Made by a program: the position numbers and the translations under genes. The notes below the pieces were generated by a model. That model was not told the origin of the DNA. It worked only from the letters and a program-made list of their open reading frames with translations, and made no database searches. This document shows, in pieces, positions 8,512 to 15,992 of a DNA stretch of 27,071 nt (position 1 is the stretch's first letter; the number at the start of each line of letters is the position of its first letter). The DNA comes from Alistipes sp. (GTDB lineage: Bacteria; Bacteroidota; Bacteroidia; Bacteroidales; Rikenellaceae): the NCBI GenBank assembly GCA_017391665.1, contig JAFOXS010000269.1, positions 1 through 27,071 on the forward strand, written 5' to 3'.

Positions 8512-9783
8512 TTATCTCTTTTCGTACGCAATTTTGCCGTCCACAAGTGTCAGACAGCACTCGCCCTGCAACTCCCAGCCCTCGAACGGAGTGCTGCGGC
8601 CCATAGTAAGGAATGTTGAGGGATCGACCATGTAACTCTTCTCAAGATCAAATACCGCAATGTCGGCGGCCTCACCCTCCTGAAGTGCTCCGCCCAGGCC
8701 AAAGATGCGGCGCGGTGCCTCGGCCAATACCTCGATAGCCTTCTCAAGAGAGATGATGCCCTGCTTGACGAGCTTTGTGTATATTACGGCAAATGATGTT
8801 TCCAAACCTACAACGCCCATTGCGCTGAGCTCCAGTCCGCGTGACTTCTCATCGGCGGTGTGGGGTGCATGATCTGTTGCTACCACGTCGATAGTACCAT
8901 CCTGCAAGCCAGCAACAAGAGCATCGCGATCCTCGGCCGAACGAATCGGGGGATTCATCTTGAAACGACCATTCTCCTGCAGATCCATATCGCACATGGT
9001 AAGGTAGTGGGGACCTGTCTCGCAGGTGATCTTCACGCCACGTTTTTTCGCCTCACGAATCAGCGCTACGCTCTCCTTTGTTGAGATGTGGCATACGTGA
9101 TAACGGCAACCGGTCTTTGCTGCAAGCTCAATGTCGCGCTCAATCTGTGCCCACTCGCTCTCGGAGCAGATGCCGCGATGACCATGCTTGTGGGCATACT
9201 CGCCATCGTGGATATAGCCCTTGCGCAGAAGCTCGTTCACCTCGCAGTGTGCTGCAATGATTCCGTCGCACTTTGCTGCCTCATACATAGCTGCCTGCAT
9301 AACCTCGCCACTCTGCACGCCAGAGCCATCATCCGAGAAGCCTGCAACGTAGGGCTTGAGCGATGGGAAATCTACCAACTCGTCGCCACGACGTTTGCGA
9401 GTGATTGTGGCGTAGGGCAGAACCTTAACTACGGCGTCACGCTTGATGATATCTATCTGCTGCTGCAGATTCTCCATTGTGTCGGGTGCGGGCTCAAGGT
9501 TGGGCATTGAGCATACGCAAGTAAAACCTCCGTGTGCTGCGGCTGCCGTACCTGTAGCGATGGTCTCCTTGCGAGAGAAGCCAGGCTCACGCAGGTGAAC
9601 ATGCAGATCGACAAGACCCACGGTGATGATCTTATGCGAGCAATCAAAAACCTTATCTTCTTTAGAAGGAACAATCTCGGGTGCAATGCGCTCAATCACA
9701 CTGCCGCAAACGGCCACATCGGCCTTTGTCTGCTTGCCATCGCGCACGATTGTGCCACCCTTGAGAATGATTCTTGTATCCAT
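8512..9783 (-). CDS. pyrC: Dihydroorotase
   Basis: PyrC interconverts carbamoyl-aspartate and dihydroorotate, the third pyrimidine step. It is an amidohydrolase-fold zinc enzyme. The metal ligands are visible as LVDLHVHLREPG near the N-terminus, then FSDDGSGV, AAHCE, HVCHIST and VATDHAPHT towards the C-terminus. The FSDDG segment marks the class with aspartate where class II enzymes have carboxylated lysine. The usual PG before the first metal motif is VG here. Three in-frame ATGs compete: 9819, 9792 and 9783. I chose 9783 because MDTRIILKGGTIV matches family N-termini and the first ATG would place the leader hairpin inside the coding region. It is the first enzyme gene of the operon and sits directly behind a probable attenuator. 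Confidence 0.93.
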   Translation of the reverse strand: MDTRIILKGGTIVRDGKQTKADVAVCGSVIERIAPEIVPSKEDKVFDCSHKIITVGLVDLHVHLREPGFSRKETIATGTAAAAHGGFTCVCSMPNLEPAPDTMENLQQQIDIIKRDAVVKVLPYATITRKRRGDELVDFPSLKPYVAGFSDDGSGVQSGEVMQAAMYEAAKCDGIIAAHCEVNELLRKGYIHDGEYAHKHGHRGICSESEWAQIERDIELAAKTGCRYHVCHISTKESVALIREAKKRGVKITCETGPHYLTMCDMDLQENGRFKMNPPIRSAEDRDALVAGLQDGTIDVVATDHAPHTADEKSRGLELSAMGVVGLETSFAVIYTKLVKQGIISLEKAIEVLAEAPRRIFGLGGALQEGEAADIAVFDLEKSYMVDPSTFLTMGRSTPFEGWELQGECCLTLVDGKIAYEKR

Positions 9784-9792
9784 ATCTATCAT

Positions 9793-9816
9793 AAAAAAGG
9801 CGACCAAACAGTCGCC
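9793..9816 (-). terminator. Probable attenuator directly before pyrC
   Basis: On the minus strand, GGCGAC and GTCGCC form a perfect 6-bp GC-rich stem (9799-9816) with a six-base loop, followed at once by six T residues (9793-9798). This is a textbook intrinsic terminator, but it precedes the pyrC start instead of following a gene. It begins 6 bases after the stop codon of the leader ORF at 9823-9948, close enough for a ribosome at that stop to block the hairpin. Confidence 0.75.
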
Positions 9817-9822
9817 CATATA

Positions 9823-9948
9823 TTAACAATTAAAAACAGTATTAACGTCGTTCTGAGAATCAGTAACGAAGAAAGAAAAACAACAATCCGATTGCTTGAC
9901 AACGCTTGACAACGCACATGACGGAGATATGTTTCTACCCTTATTCAT
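9823..9948 (-). CDS. Putative 41-residue leader peptide of the pyrimidine operon
   Basis: ATG at 9946-9948 opens a 41-codon frame, beginning MNKGRNISPSCALSS and ending VFNC, closed by TAA at 9823-9825. It has no resemblance to a functional protein. It begins about 13 bases downstream of the predicted transcript start. Its RNA contains two U-rich tracts, around 9864-9886 and 9820-9840, and its stop is 6 bases before the attenuator hairpin. E. coli pyrBI has a 44-codon leader with the same job: coupled translation keeps the terminator open when low UTP slows RNA polymerase. Function here is inferred from position alone; no coding conservation can be tested. Confidence 0.5.
   Translation of the reverse strand: MNKGRNISPSCALSSVVKQSDCCFSFFVTDSQNDVNTVFNC
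9894..9913. repeat. Tandem 10-bp direct repeat in the pyrC leader
   Basis: GCTTGACAAC occurs twice back to back (9894-9903 and 9904-9913). The period is not a multiple of three, so it is unlikely to be a protein repeat. It lies inside the leader ORF, about 55-75 bases downstream of the -7 box. Confidence 0.6.
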
Positions 9949-9968
9949 TACATCCCATTTATTTCGTG

Positions 9969-9976
9969 CAAAGATA
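9969..9976 (-). promoter_or_regulatory. Predicted -7 box for the pyrC-carAB-pyrKD operon
   Basis: The minus strand reads TATCTTTG, an exact TAnnTTTG match, predicting a start near 9962 and a leader of about 170-180 bases before pyrC. I see no clear -33 TTTG. The 9823-10049 gap holds this promoter, the leader ORF and a hairpin at the end of the TonB receptor gene. Confidence 0.55.
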
Positions 9977-10017
9977 AGCAAAATATTTCAATCAGCATGC
10001 GTCTGAGGCTATTTTTT

Positions 10018-10036
10018 CGCTATATTTTTTATAGCG
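10018..10036 (-). terminator. Hairpin after the TonB receptor gene, possible terminator
   Basis: CGCTATA (10018-10024) and TATAGCG (10030-10036) form a perfect 7-bp stem with a five-base loop, 13 bases after the stop of the receptor gene. On the transcribed strand it is followed by A residues rather than U, so it is not a classical intrinsic terminator. Confidence 0.4.
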
Positions 10037-10049
10037 TTTCAGCGTGCTG

Positions 10050-13000
10050 TTAGAATACGATGCGTGCTCCAATCTGCATGTGCCAGCGTGAGAGCAGATC
10101 GCTGGGCGAAATTTCGGCTCCCGTGAAACGATATACGGCCTGTCCATCCTCTGCGGCCGAGATAGTTACGGGCTGCAGACGCACGTTTGAAACGTTGTAA
10201 TATGCTCCCCAATGGCGGCAAAGCAGGTTGCCCAGGTTCATTACGTCGAGCGAAAGCTCTACCTTGCGGCCGCTCGCTGCTCCGAAGTAGAAGCCGTGTG
10301 CCAGATGCAGGTCGAGGCGATGCTCCATGGGAGTCTGCATGGCGTTGCGCTCGGCAAATGAGCCGCGATGTGTACTGAGATATGCATTATCCTCGATATA
10401 GTTGTTCCACTTTTCACGAGATGTGTCATCGGCAAAGAGCATATTCTGCATCTCCGACTCGGTGGGAATATACATCAGTGTTGAGCCGAACGTTCCGTCG
10501 CCATTGAAATCCACCGCCTCGCCAAAGCAGTAGGAGTAGCGCTGTCCCGATGTAGCCTGATATACCAGCGAAGCGCTAAGGTCGAATAGCGGCGAGTAAC
10601 GCTTGTTGTAATTTACGGCGAGCGAAACCTTGTGAGGAACGTCGTATGCTGAGAATGTCAGCTCGGGGTTGTTCAGGTCGAGGGCATAGGTGCGATTCCA
10701 GTTGCTCGACGATGAGGTCGAGGGGACGTCGCACACAGCGTAAGAGTGTCCGAAGATGTAGGATGCCATAACCGACAGACCCCACTCAAAGCTCTTTGAT
10801 ACGCTGCCCGAGAGCGAGTATGAGTAGCCGCGAGATGTATTGTCGAGATAATATACGGCCGAATAGTCGGTCGTAGCCGTGCGATATGCGGGTAGAGCCG
10901 ATGCTTCCGCACCCTTGACGGTGTATATCTTCTCGCCCGTGGGCTCGATGGCCAAATTCTTAAATACGGCATTGTGCAGAGTCTTTGTGTAGAGTGCCTC
11001 GGCACGCAAAGTCCAGCCGTTGTTGGATGTGTATGAAACCGCGGCACTTGCCTTCAGGTTCTGAGGATAGCGGAAGTGGCGGTTCATGGCGTTGAGCATG
11101 AATTGAGTGTTGGATTGCGAAGTGGGCGAGGGCTTCACCGAGAAGTTAGCTGCCGGCTTTACAATCTGGCCGCCATCGCTTGTGGCCGTCAGGCGCAGAC
11201 CCTTCTGCTCGACACCAGTATTGGAGTAGTTGTTGACAATCCATACGAATGGAATCTGACCTGTGAATACTCCTACACCTCCATCGATCGTGAGCTGGCC
11301 ATGATCGTAGTTGCGCATCCACGTAACGCCGATGCGTGGCGAGATGAGCAGTTGTGCACGGGGAACATCGCCGATGCGTATGTTGTGCTCGTGGGCGATT
11401 GCTCCGTTGTTGAACTCCTCGTTTGCTGTGGGGGAGTTAAAGATAAGTGGCAGGGTGGCACGCACACCATAAGTAAGGTGCAGGCCTCGGCCCAGAGCCC
11501 AACGATCCTGCGCATAAAGATTTAACTCGGCGGCACGGAACTTCGGCCCCCAGGTCGTTGACCCCGTTACGTTGGGATCTGTGTAGTTATATTCGTAGAG
11601 CGATGCGAGATCATTCTCAAAGTCGGCTACCGAGTTGTAGGTATATGTACCATAAGAGTTGGCCAGATAACGGTTGTGGATGTCGTAGAACTCATGGTGC
11701 ATGCCGAGAGTTATGGAGTGTGAACCACGCTCCATGATAAGATCGTCGGTTAGGGTTACTACATTTTGAGTCAGGTCGTTAATGCCAGCGTAGCGGTTGT
11801 TTCCAATGTTGATGGCTACACCTCCCGTAGTACCGGCATGGCGGATGATAACACTCGGCAGATCGCCCCCTACATCGGGCTTGCGGCCATCGCCCACGCG
11901 TGAGTAACCTATGCGCAGCGAGTTGTGTGTATGATCCGACAGACGTGACTCCAAAGCCAGAGCCAGATAGTGTGCCGTACTGTAGTTGGCATATCCCGAA
12001 CCGTTGAATGTAAACGAAGAGAGTGAATTACCATACTCTTCGGCTCGAGCATCAAGATATGAATAGCTCGCCGAAAGACGGTTGCGAGAGTTTATATGCC
12101 AATCCAGAGTGGCAAGCAATGAGCCTGAGCGCTGTGCAACATTGCGGCGTTCCGTGCCACCACCATCGTAGCCAGTAAGGGCCTTGTAACGATCGGAGAT
12201 ACGCTGCAGCTCCGCACCATCGAGGAGCGCACCATTGTAGCCAAGATAATATGACGATGGAGATGCCTCGTGATTAAACTCTCCACTGAGGAAGAAGAAT
12301 AGCTTGTTTTTGATGATTGCTCCACCCAGCGTAGCACCATAGATCTGTGTCGATTGATTCTCCAGCTTCTTGCGCTCGGCTACGTTGCGACCTGCCGTTG
12401 TGCCGTAGAAATTGTGATCGTTGTAGTATGTGTAGGCGCTGCCCTTGAATTCGTTGGTGCCCGATTTTGTGATGGCGTTGATTGCACCACCGCCAAAACC
12501 GCTCATTCTTACGTCGTACGATGCAACGACAACCTCCAGCTGCTCGATAGCATCCAGGGCTATGGGGTTGGCATTCGAGAGGCCTCCATTTGTGCCTGAT
12601 GACGACAGGCCATACATATCGTTGTTGGCCATGCCGTTGATCATGAATTGGTTATAGCGGTTGGCTACGCCACCGTATGACATTCCGCCACTCTTCGTTG
12701 CAACGGCTTGCGGCATAAGACGTACCACATCGTATAGTGAGCGCGATACAGATGGCATCTGCGATATGAGACTTTCGTCGAATTTGCTGGTCATCTGGCT
12801 CGACTGCACCTGTTCGGCGGTGACTACTACGGCATCCAGCGTGGTTGATTGTCGGAGCACGACATCTTCCGTGTGCATATCTCCTACGCGGAGCGTTATG
12901 CCTTCGCGGCGCACTCTTTCACAACCGACATAACTCACCTCCAGAATATATCCGTCCGATGGGCGAATGCCATGCAGTGAGTAGCGACCTTGCACGTCAG

Positions 13001-13172
13001 CCACGACAGCATACTCGCTGCCCGTTGTGGGGTGCGACAATATGACGGTTGCGCCGACTAACTTTTCCTGGGATTGATTGGTGACAACACCGCTCAGCGA
13101 AGCGGTGGTAATTTGCGCGAAGGCGCTATATATACATAGTAATGCCGTAATCAGGCATATAAGTCTCTTCAT
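10050..13172 (-). CDS. TonB-dependent outer membrane receptor, Oar-like
   Basis: This is a 1040-residue outer membrane receptor. A signal peptide (1-19, cleavage after AFA) is followed by a carboxypeptidase-regulatory-like domain (about 23-107), a possible TonB box at LDAVVVTAEQ (112-121), a plug domain (about 125-245), and a large beta-barrel ending MQIGARIVF with the terminal Phe used for outer membrane assembly. These receptors take up or release substrates with energy from TonB. The plug contains NPIALDAIEQLEVVVASYD and GAINAITKSGTNEFKG, the style of Oar/Cna-B-like receptors. No SusD-like lipoprotein is next to it, so it is not a SusCD glycan pair. It is a single-gene unit, divergent from yqaA. 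The substrate cannot be predicted. Confidence 0.92.
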   Translation of the reverse strand: MKRLICLITALLCIYSAFAQITTASLSGVVTNQSQEKLVGATVILSHPTTGSEYAVVADVQGRYSLHGIRPSDGYILEVSYVGCERVRREGITLRVGDMHTEDVVLRQSTTLDAVVVTAEQVQSSQMTSKFDESLISQMPSVSRSLYDVVRLMPQAVATKSGGMSYGGVANRYNQFMINGMANNDMYGLSSSGTNGGLSNANPIALDAIEQLEVVVASYDVRMSGFGGGAINAITKSGTNEFKGSAYTYYNDHNFYGTTAGRNVAERKKLENQSTQIYGATLGGAIIKNKLFFFLSGEFNHEASPSSYYLGYNGALLDGAELQRISDRYKALTGYDGGGTERRNVAQRSGSLLATLDWHINSRNRLSASYSYLDARAEEYGNSLSSFTFNGSGYANYSTAHYLALALESRLSDHTHNSLRIGYSRVGDGRKPDVGGDLPSVIIRHAGTTGGVAINIGNNRYAGINDLTQNVVTLTDDLIMERGSHSITLGMHHEFYDIHNRYLANSYGTYTYNSVADFENDLASLYEYNYTDPNVTGSTTWGPKFRAAELNLYAQDRWALGRGLHLTYGVRATLPLIFNSPTANEEFNNGAIAHEHNIRIGDVPRAQLLISPRIGVTWMRNYDHGQLTIDGGVGVFTGQIPFVWIVNNYSNTGVEQKGLRLTATSDGGQIVKPAANFSVKPSPTSQSNTQFMLNAMNRHFRYPQNLKASAAVSYTSNNGWTLRAEALYTKTLHNAVFKNLAIEPTGEKIYTVKGAEASALPAYRTATTDYSAVYYLDNTSRGYSYSLSGSVSKSFEWGLSVMASYIFGHSYAVCDVPSTSSSSNWNRTYALDLNNPELTFSAYDVPHKVSLAVNYNKRYSPLFDLSASLVYQATSGQRYSYCFGEAVDFNGDGTFGSTLMYIPTESEMQNMLFADDTSREKWNNYIEDNAYLSTHRGSFAERNAMQTPMEHRLDLHLAHGFYFGAASGRKVELSLDVMNLGNLLCRHWGAYYNVSNVRLQPVTISAAEDGQAVYRFTGAEISPSDLLSRWHMQIGARIVF

Positions 13173-13254
13173 TACAGTTTGTTTTGGGGCACCTATCTAC
13201 GGTGCAAGTTCAACACACGTTACCTTTGTCCACGCAGGCAAAGGCTATCAGATG

Positions 13255-13262
13255 CAAATATA
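13255..13262 (-). promoter_or_regulatory. Predicted -7 box for the TonB receptor gene
   Basis: The minus strand reads TATATTTG, an exact TAnnTTTG match, giving an untranslated leader of about 75 bases. It lies back to back with the yqaA box, 12 bases away, so the two polymerases would share upstream DNA. Confidence 0.5.
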
Positions 13263-13274
13263 TAAAAAATTTAT

Positions 13275-13282
13275 TATTTTTG
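13275..13282 (+). promoter_or_regulatory. Predicted -7 box for yqaA
   Basis: TATTTTTG matches TAnnTTTG exactly and predicts a start near 13289, about 12 bases before the chosen ATG at 13301. This also argues against longer in-frame starts further upstream. Confidence 0.5.
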
Positions 13283-13300
13283 CATATTCTTGTAAACATT

Positions 13301-13762
13301 ATGGATGCTATAGCACAATTTTTTATCGATTGGGGATATATCGGTCTCTTTCTTTCGGCTCTGCTGGCCGGCAGTATTCTGCCCTTCAGTTCGGAGCTGG
13401 TACTCACCGTATTGGTGCAGATGGGAGCCGATCCGATGCTCTGTCTGATGTCGGCATCGATAGGCAATACGATAGGCGGATTGATATGCTATTGGCTTGG
13501 TTATCTGGGTAATATGGAGTGGATTGAGCGTTGGCTCAAGATCGATCACCAGAAGATGCAACGTGTCGAAGGCAAGGTACGCAAATATGGCGCATGGATG
13601 GGTGTATTCGGCGTTTTGCCCTGGGTTGGCGATGTGATTATCGTATTGCTTGGCCTGCTGCGATGCAATATATATGTCACCACTATTACAATGTTTGCCG
13701 GCAAGTTTGGCCGCTATCTGCTCATGTTGCTTGCCCTGCAGGGCGTAAATTCTCTATTTTAA
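13301..13762 (+). CDS. YqaA-family (short DedA-like) inner membrane protein
   Basis: This is a 153-residue multi-pass membrane protein of the short YqaA branch of the DedA/SNARE-associated (VTT) superfamily, whose larger members act in lipid scrambling or transport across the inner membrane. Visible are the re-entrant start GLFLSALLAGSILPFSSE, the glycine-rich GNTIGGLICYWLGYLG, a charged cytosolic stretch (WIERWLKIDHQKMQR), and the conserved GVLPWVGDVIIVLLGLLR segment. The frame extends 39 codons upstream of this ATG, but the added stretch is not membrane-like, runs through the promoter, and has no family counterpart. The specific substrate is unknown. It is divergent from the TonB receptor gene, and the next gene on its strand starts about 100 bases later. 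Confidence 0.88.
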   Translation: MDAIAQFFIDWGYIGLFLSALLAGSILPFSSELVLTVLVQMGADPMLCLMSASIGNTIGGLICYWLGYLGNMEWIERWLKIDHQKMQRVEGKVRKYGAWMGVFGVLPWVGDVIIVLLGLLRCNIYVTTITMFAGKFGRYLLMLLALQGVNSLF

Positions 13763-13865
13763 TATATAAGGTATTCTCGGTTTTTCTCATTTTTTACTGA
13801 TGGAGAGCCTGGTTTGGTGCAGAGTTTGAATATTCTGCCGATGATTAACAGGCAATCTTCTAATT

Positions 13866-14438
13866 ATGAGAAAAATTCTACTTCTATTGCTGGCTGTGAC
13901 AGCATTTATCGCCAAGAGCGATGCCCAGGTCGTTGGTATTAAGACCAATCTCGTACAGTGGGCAACCGTATCACCCAATCTGGGTGTGGAGATAGGCTTG
14001 GGTAAGCAGACAACCCTCGATATCTCGGCAGGATTCAATCCCTTCAAATTCTCTCACGACCGTCAGTGGCGCCACTGGATGGTGCAGCCCGAATTCCGCT
14101 GGTGGACATGCGAACGATTCAATGGTCACTTCCTCGGAGCGCATCTGCTGGGTGGAGGTTTTAATGTGGGCAATCTCTCGTTCTTTCCCTTTAGTATGTG
14201 GGATGGACTGGAGAATAACCGCTACAAAGGCCATGCCCTGGGTGCTGGTCTTACCTACGGTTACGCATGGATGCTGGGCAAGCATTGGAATCTCGAAGCG
14301 CAGGTTGGCGTAGGCTATGCCCATGCGTGGTACGACCAGTATAATGGCGAGGGGTATAATACCCTGGTGCGTTCGGATGCGAATAAAAACTATTGGGGCT
14401 TGACAAAGCTCGCCATCTCATTTGCCTATCTATTCTAA
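13866..14438 (+). CDS. DUF3575 outer membrane protein
   Basis: This 190-residue secreted protein has a signal peptide (1-20, SDA then Gln) and a short beta-rich body with aromatic-rich strands, such as HWMVQPEFRWWTCERF and a C-terminal LAISFAYLF that looks like a barrel end. It matches the DUF3575 pattern: VGIKTNLVQWATVSPNLGVEIGLG near the start and GAGLTYGYAWMLGKHWNLEA later. DUF3575 genes are recurrent in Bacteroidetes fimbria-type loci, usually beside a DUF3868 protein as here. The next gene follows after 12 bases. No clear promoter is visible in the 103-base gap upstream. The exact role is not established; a small outer membrane barrel helping surface assembly is an inference. Confidence 0.82.
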   Translation: MRKILLLLLAVTAFIAKSDAQVVGIKTNLVQWATVSPNLGVEIGLGKQTTLDISAGFNPFKFSHDRQWRHWMVQPEFRWWTCERFNGHFLGAHLLGGGFNVGNLSFFPFSMWDGLENNRYKGHALGAGLTYGYAWMLGKHWNLEAQVGVGYAHAWYDQYNGEGYNTLVRSDANKNYWGLTKLAISFAYLF

Positions 14439-14450
14439 AATCGTAAACTT

Positions 14451-15926
14451 ATGAAGCAGATTTACAAATATCTTTTTGCCGCAGGCTTTGCATGTTGTGC
14501 GGCCACAGGCGCTGTGGCGCAGAGCGTCGTAACGACTAATGGTGTGATGGTGAGCGATATTGCCATCGTGCCGCATGACGATCGCGTGAATGTGGATATG
14601 TTGTTCGATATGAGCGATTTGCGTGTGCGGTCCAACTACTCGTTGCAGATCACACCAATACTTACCAATGGCCGTGAGATGGTGCAGTTGCCACCCGTTG
14701 TGATTGATGGCCGCCGTCGCTCGATAGTGCATAAGCGCCAGGATAGCGATCTATATGAGAGTATAAAGACTTATGTGCGTCGTCATAATAACAAGGATCA
14801 GGTGATGGAGTACGATGCCGACATCCCCATGGAGCAGTGGATGATGGATTCGGAACTGATACTGAAGGAGGAGTGGTGCAGTTGCCACGATATCCCTTTG
14901 AGTGAGGAGTTGGTGGCAGTAGCAACGGTTTCGGAGCCTGCCGCAGTACCATCGACGCCCAGTGAGGAGCAGACACTGCCGCAACCGCAACAAAGCGAGA
15001 ATCTATCACCCCGCATGGCTTATGTTATGCCTGCGGCAAGTAGCGAACAGAGTGTGATGGGCGGCATGGATATCTATTTTGCCGTGAATAAGAGCGATGT
15101 AAATGCTTCGTTTATGGATAACGGCGAGGAGATGAAGACGGTGGCAGAGACTCTTTCGCAAGGTGGTGTAAGCAAGATTCATCTTATGGGTTATGCTTCG
15201 CCCGAAGGACCCTATGAGTTTAATAAAAAGCTGGCTGCGCGACGTGCCGAGGCGGTGAAGAATTATCTTGCGAGTCACAATTTGAGTAAGGATATTACGG
15301 TGATCAGCGATTCGTCGCCAGCTAACTGGGACGAGGTGAAACGTATGTTGGGTGAGACTTTTATCGAGAATTGGCGTGGAATAGTAGCCATCATTGATGA
15401 TCCTGCGATTGCGCCAGCCGACAAGAACGGTGCTATACGTAAGAAGTATCCCGTTGAGTACGATTTCATGCTTACGACATGGTATCCCAAGTTGCGCGTT
15501 ACGGAGATTAGTGTTGAGTGTGCACCCAAGCGTCACACCGTTGAGCAGGCGAAGACCCTGATTGAGAGTGCCCCGTCAGAGCTCTCGCTCGAAGATATCT
15601 ATATGGTGGCACTGACTTATGATAAGGGTAGTAAGGAGTGGAATGAGATTATACTCTTTGCCGTGGAGCGTTTTCCGCTCTCGCCCGAGGCTCGTGTGAA
15701 TGCTGCCAACGTAGCGATGGCAAATGGTGATTATGATCTTGCAGCGGAGTATCTGCAGGGTGTGCCGGCAAATATGCCACAGGCAATCAATTCGCGCGGA
15801 ATCCTGGCTATGTCGCAAGGTAATTACGGCGAGGCGATGACGCTATTCCAGCAGGCCGAGCAGGATGGCGTAAGTGAGGCGTCGTACAATATAAGTTTGC
15901 TTAAAGAGTTGATTCAGGCACAGTAG
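14451..15926 (+). CDS. DUF3868 protein with OmpA-like and TPR regions
   Basis: This is a 491-residue envelope protein. A signal peptide (1-23, cleavage AVA then Gln) precedes a DUF3868-like domain (about 24-145), a Pro/Glu/Gln-rich linker (about 160-190), an OmpA-like peptidoglycan-binding domain (about 203-355, with HLMGYASPEGP at 244-254 and the NKKLAARRAEAVKNYL helix), and a C-terminal TPR-like part (about 365-490) with a PEARVNAANVAMANGDYDLA repeat. This order is found next to Mfa/FimA-type fimbria genes in Bacteroidetes, where it is thought to anchor surface structures. It is in one operon with the DUF3575 gene and ends at a strong terminator shared with the convergent lipoprotein gene. 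No pilin lies beside it here. Confidence 0.82.
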   Translation: MKQIYKYLFAAGFACCAATGAVAQSVVTTNGVMVSDIAIVPHDDRVNVDMLFDMSDLRVRSNYSLQITPILTNGREMVQLPPVVIDGRRRSIVHKRQDSDLYESIKTYVRRHNNKDQVMEYDADIPMEQWMMDSELILKEEWCSCHDIPLSEELVAVATVSEPAAVPSTPSEEQTLPQPQQSENLSPRMAYVMPAASSEQSVMGGMDIYFAVNKSDVNASFMDNGEEMKTVAETLSQGGVSKIHLMGYASPEGPYEFNKKLAARRAEAVKNYLASHNLSKDITVISDSSPANWDEVKRMLGETFIENWRGIVAIIDDPAIAPADKNGAIRKKYPVEYDFMLTTWYPKLRVTEISVECAPKRHTVEQAKTLIESAPSELSLEDIYMVALTYDKGSKEWNEIILFAVERFPLSPEARVNAANVAMANGDYDLAAEYLQGVPANMPQAINSRGILAMSQGNYGEAMTLFQQAEQDGVSEASYNISLLKELIQAQ

Positions 15927-15941
15927 CGTGCGAAAAAAGAG

Positions 15942-15972
15942 ACGAGGTCGATTAACCAGTAATCGACCTCGT
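15942..15972. terminator. Bidirectional terminator between convergent genes
   Basis: ACGAGGTCGATT (15942-15953) and AATCGACCTCGT (15961-15972) form a perfect 12-bp stem with a seven-base loop. TTTATTTT follows on the plus strand and TCTTTTTT on the minus strand, so it can stop transcription from both sides. Confidence 0.9.
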
Positions 15973-15992
15973 TTTATTTTGGTGTTTTGGAG

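Noticed and set aside
8512..9783. PyrC considered as a hydantoinase or allantoinase
   Set aside because: The FSDDG segment and its place at the head of a carAB-pyrKD operon favour dihydroorotase.
10050..13172. TonB receptor considered as a SusC of a polysaccharide utilisation locus
   Set aside because: No SusD, glycosidase or hybrid regulator is adjacent, and the plug motifs are of the Oar-like type.
13184..13300. N-terminal extension of the YqaA-family frame
   Set aside because: It runs through the predicted promoters of yqaA and the TonB receptor gene, and YqaA proteins normally start at the equivalent of the ATG at 13301.
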